DNA of 10,316 bases from Treponema sp. (GTDB taxonomy: Bacteria; Spirochaetota; Spirochaetia; Treponematales; Breznakiellaceae). The position numbers and the translations under genes were made by a program. The notes under the pieces were generated by a model. That model had not been told where the DNA came from. It worked only from the letters and a program-made list of their open reading frames with translations, and did not search any database. The DNA lies in contig JAIRNB010000184.1 in NCBI GenBank assembly GCA_031258265.1, positions 1-10,316 on the forward strand. Direction: 5' to 3'. Shown in pieces: positions 6,179 through 10,316 of this stretch (positions are counted from its first letter, which is position 1; the number at the start of each line of letters is the position of its first letter).

Positions 6179-6210
6179 GCGGGTTTTGTGCGCGAAGCGC
6201 ATAAAACCGC
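6179..6210. repeat. GCGC-GAA-GCGC hairpin (copy 2, extended stem)
   Basis: GGTTTTGTGCGC (6182-6193) pairs with GCGCATAAAACC (6197-6208) around a GAA triloop, with one G-T wobble. The outer GCG/CGC extends the stem with one bulged G. It lies 35-65 bases upstream of the PAP2 start codon, so it would be in the 5' leader of that mRNA if transcription begins upstream. It could affect translation or be a dispersed repeat. Confidence 0.6.
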
Positions 6211-6244
6211 CAGGAACCGTCCCGTCCGGTTAAAAGGAATTACA

Positions 6245-7177
6245 ATGGAACCGATGCTTCTTTGGGGGCTGGACCTGATCTACGCCGTCCAGTCCCACGC
6301 GACTCCCGCCCTGACGATTTTTATGAAGGTTGTTACCAATTTTGGCGGTGCGGCCGCTTATCTGGCCCTTCTTCCCCTGGTGTTCTGGTGCTATGACGCG
6401 GAAAAGGGAATCCGCCTGGCCCTGGCGGTGATGGTGTCCGTATGGATTAACCTGGCCTTGAAGATCCTCTGTGATCAACCTCGGCCCTTCTGGCCGGCCT
6501 ATGATCCCTCGGTGGGGATCATTACCGAAAGCGCCAACGGCTTCCCCTCGGGGCACGCCCAAATTTCCCTGACTCTCTGGGTAATAGTGGCGTCCTGGGG
6601 CGGGAAGAAATGGGGATACGCCGCAGCCGTCCTGATCAGCCTTCTGGTGGGTTTCTCCCGGCTCTACCTGGGAGTCCACTTCCCCACGGACCTCCTGGGG
6701 GGCTGGATTTTGGGGGCCCTGGTGCTGGCCGCCTATTTCCTCCTCTCCGGCAGGATAAAAACGCTGCTGCTGCGGGGAGGACAACGTTTCCAGATGATCG
6801 TCAGCGCCGCCGCCGCCTTTATCATGATCCTCTACCGCCCCACCGTGGAGATGCTGATGCCCGGCGCGGTGGTGCTGGGCATGGGACTGGCCTACAGCAT
6901 CAGCGCCAACCGCCTCCATTTCCGCCCGGCGGCCATGTTCGGGAGGAAGGGGGCCGGGAAATTACTGACCCTGGCGGCGCGTTACCTTACCGGGACCGCC
7001 GGTATCGTGCTGCTGTTTGTGGTTTTCAGCCGCATTGAACCGGAAAAGACATCCGCCTACTACCCCCTCTTTTTCTTCCTCCGCTTCGCCCTGCTGGAAT
7101 TCTGGATTTACCTCTGCGCCCCCTGGCTTTACCAGCGCCTGTCCCTGGCGGAAGCGCCGTCCCGGAAAGAATCCTAG
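6245..7177 (+). CDS. PAP2-family membrane phosphatase
   Basis: A 310-residue integral membrane protein of the PAP2 (type 2 phosphatidic acid phosphatase) superfamily, which dephosphorylates lipid phosphates or undecaprenyl pyrophosphate at the membrane's outer face. All three signature motifs are present: Lys73-x6-Arg80-Pro81 (KILCDQPRP), Pro101-Ser102-Gly103-His104, and Ser138-Arg139 ... His145 ... Asp149 (SRLYLGVHFPTD). His104, His145 and Asp149 form the expected catalytic set. Hydrophobic segments lie near residues 35-50, 57-72, 107-118, 125-137, 151-167, 184-197, 204-219, 250-262 and 275-291. The C-terminal ~140 residues therefore add several helices beyond the core. The ATG at 6245 has AAGGA (6235-6239) five bases upstream. 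An in-frame upstream GTG at 6170 would run translation through the hairpin and lacks membrane-protein character. No operon partner is evident. The exact lipid substrate is not determinable. Confidence 0.92.
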   Translation: MEPMLLWGLDLIYAVQSHATPALTIFMKVVTNFGGAAAYLALLPLVFWCYDAEKGIRLALAVMVSVWINLALKILCDQPRPFWPAYDPSVGIITESANGFPSGHAQISLTLWVIVASWGGKKWGYAAAVLISLLVGFSRLYLGVHFPTDLLGGWILGALVLAAYFLLSGRIKTLLLRGGQRFQMIVSAAAAFIMILYRPTVEMLMPGAVVLGMGLAYSISANRLHFRPAAMFGRKGAGKLLTLAARYLTGTAGIVLLFVVFSRIEPEKTSAYYPLFFFLRFALLEFWIYLCAPWLYQRLSLAEAPSRKES

Positions 7178-7221
7178 CCGGTATAACGATGGGTTTTTTG
7201 GTGTTTTGGAATCCGGGCGCA

Positions 7222-7263
7222 TCCGGCGCAAGGTTGTTGCGCAAGCGGCAACCTTGCGCCGGA
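7222..7263. repeat. 15-bp perfect inverted repeat with self-complementary loop
   Basis: TCCGGCGCAAGGTTG (7222-7236) is the exact reverse complement of CAACCTTGCGCCGGA (7249-7263). The 12-base loop itself contains the palindrome TTGCGCAA (7237-7244). No T-run follows. It could be an RNA structure or the end of a small dispersed element. Confidence 0.85.
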
Positions 7264-7295
7264 CCGGGCTTTCCGGGGCTCCGCTGCCGCTCCGG

Positions 7296-7316
7296 CCCCG
7301 GCGCTGCGCGCCGGGG
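7296..7316. repeat. GC-only hairpin
   Basis: CCCCGGCGC (7296-7304) pairs perfectly with GCGCCGGGG (7308-7316) around TGC, and one more G-C pair extends it (7295/7317). It is very stable but lacks a following T-run. Confidence 0.7.
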
Positions 7317-7375
7317 CTGCTGCGCACCCCTCCAATCCCTTGCGCTGTGCCGGGTGTCGCGGTCCCCCGCCGTTT

Positions 7376-7404
7376 GGAAAAACCGGTCACAGCCCGGTTT
7401 TTCC
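7376..7404 (+). terminator. Possible Rho-independent (bidirectional) terminator
   Basis: GGAAAAACCGG (7376-7386) pairs with CCGGTTTTTCC (7394-7404) around TCACAGC. The CCGG stem has A5 before it and T5 after it, as in bidirectional intrinsic terminators. The GC core is only four to five pairs and the T-run is short. It lies about 200 bases past the PAP2 stop. Confidence 0.45.
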
Positions 7405-7420
7405 GCCAAATTTAAGGAGG

Positions 7421-7449
7421 CTGTTTCAAAAACTGACGTTTTGGAACAG
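7421..7449. repeat. Hairpin, AAAAC-GTTTT core family (copy 2)
   Basis: CTGTTTCAAAA (7421-7431) pairs with TTTTGGAACAG (7439-7449) with one T-G wobble, loop ACTGACG. The sequence and the outer GG...CC resemble the copies at 4058-4092 and 9025-9062. Confidence 0.75.
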
Positions 7450-7507
7450 TCCCATTTAGATGTATTTTTCCGTATATCCGGTAAACTGCCCAAGGGGCCC
7501 CTGAATC

Positions 7508-7543
7508 GCGGTTTTTGCGGCGCAAAATGGCGCAAAAATCCGC
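7508..7543. repeat. Hairpin upstream of mnmE
   Basis: GCGGTTTTTGCG (7508-7519) pairs with CGCAAAAATCCGC (7531-7543) apart from one bulged A. It ends 40 bases before the mnmE start codon, so it would be in the mnmE leader if transcribed. A short direct repeat (GGCGCAAAA, 7519-7527 and 7529-7537) is part of it. Confidence 0.55.
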
Positions 7544-7583
7544 AAGCGTGGCAGGCTGCCGGGGCGGGACACTAGGGCCGGTC

Positions 7584-9002
7584 ATGGCCAAGCCCTGTTA
7601 TGGGGATGAAAGCCCCATCGCCGCCCTGGCCACCGCGTCGGGGGAAAGCGCCCTGGCCCTGATCCGCTGCTCCGGGACCGGTTGTGTGGAACTTCTGTCA
7701 AAAGTTTTTTCCCGGCCCGCCAAACTCCGCTCCGCCGGGGGGAATACCATTGTCCATGGCTGGATACGGCGGGGCGGGGAATCCATAGACGAGGTATTGA
7801 TCTTTGTATACCGCCCCCCCCGGAGTTATACGGGGGAAGAGGGGGCGGATATTTCCTGCCATGGGGGGACCGCTACGGCCAGGGCCCTCATGGATGTTCT
7901 GCGGGCCGCCGGTTTCCGGGACAGTCTGCCGGGGGAATTCAGTTTCCGGGCCTTTATCAACGGTAAACTGGACTTAACCCGCTTGGAATCCGTGATGGAA
8001 CTGGTGCAGGCCAAAACCGGTGAAGGCCGCCGCCGCGCCCTGGGCCGGCTTTCCGGCCGGCTGCGGGAGGAGATCGCCGCCCTCAGGGGGCTGCTGCTGG
8101 AAATTTTGGCGGAGGCGGAGCTTTACCTGGATTACGATGAAACGGAACTCTCCCTGCCGGGGGATGCAGGGTCCCTGCCGGGCCGGGAAAAGGCGGAGGG
8201 GGCATTGGAGAGGCTGCGGAACCTGGCCGGAACCTGGGGCCGGGAACGGCTTTACCAGGAGGGGGCCCTGGCGGTAATAGCCGGAAGGCCCAACGCGGGG
8301 AAATCCAGCCTGTTTAACGCCCTGCTGGGGGAGGACCGCTCGATTGTCACGGAGATTCCCGGTACCACCAGGGACTGGATCGAGGCGGCGGTTTCTATCG
8401 GGGGGATTCCCCTGCGGCTGACGGATACCGCCGGCCTCCGGGGGGCCGGGGAACCGGAGCCGGACCGGGTGGAACGGATCGGCGTCCAAAGAAGCCGGGA
8501 ACTATTGGAACAGGCGGACCTGGTGCTGTACCTGATCGACGGGAGCCGGGGCTTTCAGGACGATGACGAAGCTTTTCTGGCAAAACCGGCGTCCCGGAAT
8601 ACGCCGCTTCTTCTCCTGTGGAACAAGGCCGATATTGCCCCCCTTCCGGATCCTCCGCCCGGCGGCAGGGCCTTCCTCTCCCTCAGCGCTAAAACCGGCC
8701 AGGGGCTGGCGGGACTCTGCGAGGCTGTCGCCGGGGCCCTGGAAGGGGGGGCCGGCGGGGAAAACGGGGGCTCCGCTTCCCGGAATGGGGCGGCCCTGGG
8801 GAACCGGCGGCAGAAAGAACTGGTGGACCGGGCCGCCGCCGCCCTGGAGGAGGCCCTGAATCTGGCGGACCGGGGGGAAGCCCTGGAACTGATTGCCCCC
8901 TCTCTGCGGGAGGCGCTGGACGCCCTGGGGGAGATCACCGGGGAAGTTTCCACCGCGGAAATTCTGGAAACGATCTTCAGCAAATTCTGTGTGGGGAAAT
9001 GA
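7584..9002 (+). CDS. mnmE: tRNA uridine-5-carboxymethylaminomethyl(34) GTPase MnmE
   Basis: A 472-residue MnmE (TrmE). With MnmG it installs the carboxymethylaminomethyl (or aminomethyl) group on wobble U34 of certain tRNAs, using a tetrahydrofolate one-carbon unit and GTP hydrolysis. The N-terminal folate-binding domain (IAALATASGESALALIRCSG) is followed by a helical domain. The inserted G domain has G1 GRPNAGKS (234-241), G2 GTTRD (260-264), G3 DTAG (281-284), G4 NKAD (347-350) and G5 SAK (368-370). The C-terminus FCVGK keeps the conserved Cys469 of the C-x-G-K motif. Length is close to the usual 450-460. ATG 7584 has AGGG (7574-7577) six bases upstream. The open frame extends to 7515, but those residues are not family-like. 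The usual partner mnmG is not next to it here. Identity very secure. Confidence 0.97.
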   Translation: MAKPCYGDESPIAALATASGESALALIRCSGTGCVELLSKVFSRPAKLRSAGGNTIVHGWIRRGGESIDEVLIFVYRPPRSYTGEEGADISCHGGTATARALMDVLRAAGFRDSLPGEFSFRAFINGKLDLTRLESVMELVQAKTGEGRRRALGRLSGRLREEIAALRGLLLEILAEAELYLDYDETELSLPGDAGSLPGREKAEGALERLRNLAGTWGRERLYQEGALAVIAGRPNAGKSSLFNALLGEDRSIVTEIPGTTRDWIEAAVSIGGIPLRLTDTAGLRGAGEPEPDRVERIGVQRSRELLEQADLVLYLIDGSRGFQDDDEAFLAKPASRNTPLLLLWNKADIAPLPDPPPGGRAFLSLSAKTGQGLAGLCEAVAGALEGGAGGENGGSASRNGAALGNRRQKELVDRAAAALEEALNLADRGEALELIAPSLREALDALGEITGEVSTAEILETIFSKFCVGK

Positions 9003-9024
9003 AACACCCCAAAATTCCGTTGTA

Positions 9025-9062
9025 GGCTGCTCTTTCAAAACCGGCGTTTTGAAAGAGCAGCC
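9025..9062. repeat. Perfect 17-bp hairpin, AAAAC-GTTTT core family (copy 3)
   Basis: GGCTGCTCTTTCAAAAC (9025-9041) is exactly complementary to GTTTTGAAAGAGCAGCC (9046-9062), loop CGGC. It fills most of the 89-base gap between mnmE and the reductase gene, 29 bases before the latter's start. It is the cleanest of three related hairpins. With no T-run behind it, it may be a processing or stability element or a dispersed repeat rather than a terminator. Confidence 0.9.
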
Positions 9063-9091
9063 ATTGAAAACAGGGCAGCTTAGGGGGGATC

Positions 9092-10039
9092 ATGCAAAAG
9101 ATTGAAAAGGTGTTGATCGCCGGGGCCGGCGCGGTGGGGCTTATGGCGGCGGAGGCGATCTACCGTTACGATCCCGGGGCCCTGGCGATACTGGCGGGGG
9201 GCGACCGGCTCCGGCGTTACCGGGAAAACGGTCTCTGGGTAAACGGCGGGCGGTTGGATTTTGTCTTTGCCGATCCCGCGCTGGAGAATCCCGCCCCCTT
9301 CGATCTTATCATTGTGGCCTGTAAGAACCACCAGCTTCCCCAGGTGATCGCCGATATGAAAAACTTTGTGGGAAGGGAAACAATTATCCTGTCCCTCCTT
9401 AACGGGATTTCCAGTGAACAGATCATTGGCGCGGCCTATGGCCTCTGGCGGCTGCCCCTGGCCATGATCATCGGGACCGACAGCCAGAATACCGGAAACG
9501 GCGCCGCCTTTACCCAGCGGGGGATCATCAACTTTGGAGACGGGGAGGGGAAGGATACCGGGCGGGACAGGCTTATCGCCGCCTTCCTTACCCAGGCGGC
9601 CCTGCCCTTTGAATACCATCCCGCCGGTATGCGCCGCGCCCAGTGGTACAAATTTATGATCAACGTGGGCCTTAACCAGGTATCGGCCTTGTTAATGATC
9701 CCCTACGGCCCCTTCAAACGGGACTCCCCCACGGGGATCCGGGAGGTGCTGGAACTGACCGAAAGCGCCATGGAGGAGGCAATCGCCGTTGCCAATGCGG
9801 AGGGTGTTGATCTGGGGGCGGGGGACATAGAAAAATTTTACCAAAGTACGGCGAAACTGGATGACCGGGGCTTTACCTCCATGTGCCAGGATGTCCGGGC
9901 CCGCAGAAAAACCGAGGTAGAACTTTTCGGCCTTACGGTGATGGACTACGGTAAAAAGCACCGTATCCCCACGCCGGTGAACGAAGTCCTGTACCGGGCA
10001 ATCCGGGTGATTGAACAAAATTACTGCAAAGATGTATAG
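9092..10039 (+). CDS. Ketopantoate reductase family protein (2-dehydropantoate 2-reductase)
   Basis: A 315-residue PanE/ApbA-type oxidoreductase. The family reduces ketopantoate to pantoate with NADPH in pantothenate/CoA synthesis. The Rossmann glycine motif is VLIAGAGAVG (G11, G13, G16). Family signatures follow: VACKNHQ (~77-83), LSLLNGISSEQ (~100-110), QWYKFMINVGLNQVSAL with the presumed catalytic Lys187 and Asn191, and FTSMCQDVRARRKTEVELFG with Ser263, then HRIPTPVN near the end. Length is normal (E. coli PanE has 303). The ATG at 9092 has a strong AGGGGGG (9082-9088) just upstream. It follows mnmE by 89 bases containing a hairpin, and the next gene starts 10 bases after its stop. Many paralogues act on other 2-keto acids, so no gene symbol is given. 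The motif set is intact and activity is expected. Confidence 0.9.
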   Translation: MQKIEKVLIAGAGAVGLMAAEAIYRYDPGALAILAGGDRLRRYRENGLWVNGGRLDFVFADPALENPAPFDLIIVACKNHQLPQVIADMKNFVGRETIILSLLNGISSEQIIGAAYGLWRLPLAMIIGTDSQNTGNGAAFTQRGIINFGDGEGKDTGRDRLIAAFLTQAALPFEYHPAGMRRAQWYKFMINVGLNQVSALLMIPYGPFKRDSPTGIREVLELTESAMEEAIAVANAEGVDLGAGDIEKFYQSTAKLDDRGFTSMCQDVRARRKTEVELFGLTVMDYGKKHRIPTPVNEVLYRAIRVIEQNYCKDV

Positions 10040-10049
10040 TATATGAAGC

Positions 10050-10316
10050 ATGGAGACCGAAGCTTGTTACGATGGGACTCTGGAAGGACTCTTTGCCCTG
10101 CTGGACCGGTTCTGGCGCGGAGAACAGGCGGACTGGCCCCGGCGAGTTAGACGAAAGGCATATTCCAGCGGGCCTGATCCTGCTCGCAGGCCGGGGGACG
10201 GCCAGGGCCTCCTCTTTGACGAGGGGGCCGCCGTTGAATCCGTCCCGGCCCCGCCGGCCCTTCTCCCCGATCCGGCCTCCCTGGACGGCGCGGCGGCGGT
10301 TCTGTTCCAGGTTTCC
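10050..10316 (+). CDS. N-terminus of a DUF4130/TIGR03915-like putative DNA metabolism protein (partial)
   Basis: ATG at 10050 opens 89 codons with no stop up to the window edge. The protein begins METEACYDGTLEGLFALLDR. The pattern Y-D-G-T-x-E-G-L near the N-terminus is the start of the DUF4130/TIGR03915 family, small proteins of unproven role usually encoded beside a radical-SAM protein (TIGR03916) and assumed to act in DNA repair or modification. After ~35 residues the visible part is Pro/Ala/Asp-rich linker, and the main domain must lie beyond the edge. The Shine-Dalgarno is weak. It starts 10 bases after the reductase stop, so co-transcription or coupling is likely. An ATG at 10043 is in another frame and soon stops. 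The family call rests on about 15 residues and is moderate. Confidence 0.6.
   Translation, partial: METEACYDGTLEGLFALLDRFWRGEQADWPRRVRRKAYSSGPDPARRPGDGQGLLFDEGAAVESVPAPPALLPDPASLDGAAAVLFQVS

Larger units (their letters stand above)
7178..7583. other. Intergenic region with clustered inverted repeats
   Basis: Four hundred bases with no recognisable gene. In order it holds a 15-bp perfect inverted repeat (7222-7263), a 9-bp GC-only hairpin (7296-7316), a hairpin with A-run and T-run (7376-7404), the AAAAC...GTTTT family hairpin (7421-7449) and an A/T-and-GC hairpin (7508-7543). An open frame across 7189-7575 has Arg/Cys/Pro-rich low-quality content with no domain, and is rejected as a gene. 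No canonical sigma-70 promoter for mnmE stood out. Confidence 0.65.

Noticed and set aside
7189..7575. 128-codon plus-strand open frame in the mnmE upstream gap
   Set aside because: It is made mainly of inverted repeats read as Arg/Cys/Gly/Pro-rich peptide. It has no ribosome-binding site and no domain.
7584..10039. mnmE and the ketopantoate reductase as a functional operon
   Set aside because: They are 89 bases apart with a strong hairpin between, and the functions are unrelated. Adjacency alone does not support a shared role.

Overview
The window looks like chromosomal DNA of a GC-rich spirochete, most likely a termite-gut or related treponeme (Treponema/Breznakiella-type). This is an inference. 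It rests on the Rpn-family nuclease remnant at the left edge, of a type common in those genomes, on a lipoprotein with a relaxed spirochete-style lipobox, on the protein styles, and on intergenic hairpin repeats. No sequence search was possible.

Layout, left to right. Positions 1-353 (minus) hold the 5' part of an Rpn (PD-(D/E)XK transposase/nuclease family) gene that appears to have lost its catalytic core by an in-frame deletion. A strong promoter (473-501) then drives a complete tRNA-Pro(GGG) at 536-610. A flavin-reductase-like protein is convergent to it on the minus strand (682-1266). After a 330-base gap comes a tight pair: a hexokinase (1598-2950) and, two bases later, a histone-deacetylase-fold hydrolase (2953-4053). 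A large putative lipoprotein (4243-6099) follows, with its own extended -10 promoter next to the start codon and an 18-bp minisatellite inside the gene. Then come a PAP2-type membrane lipid phosphatase (6245-7177), a 400-base gap packed with inverted repeats (7178-7583), the tRNA-modification GTPase mnmE (7584-9002), a ketopantoate-reductase-family protein (9092-10039), and the first 89 codons of a gene whose N-terminus resembles the DUF4130/TIGR03915 'DNA metabolism' family (10050-10316, cut by the window edge).

Most genes are ordinary housekeeping or envelope functions: sugar phosphorylation, lipid phosphatase, tRNA wobble modification, pantothenate-type reduction. The less ordinary content is between and within genes. 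There are three related hairpins with an AAAAC...GTTTT core, each in a gap 3' of a plus-strand gene. A GCGC-GAA-GCGC hairpin occurs twice. The inverted repeats before mnmE are densely clustered. The lipoprotein carries a copy-number-prone repeat, and the Rpn gene is decayed. I see no CRISPR array, no intact insertion sequence and no convincing new defence system here.
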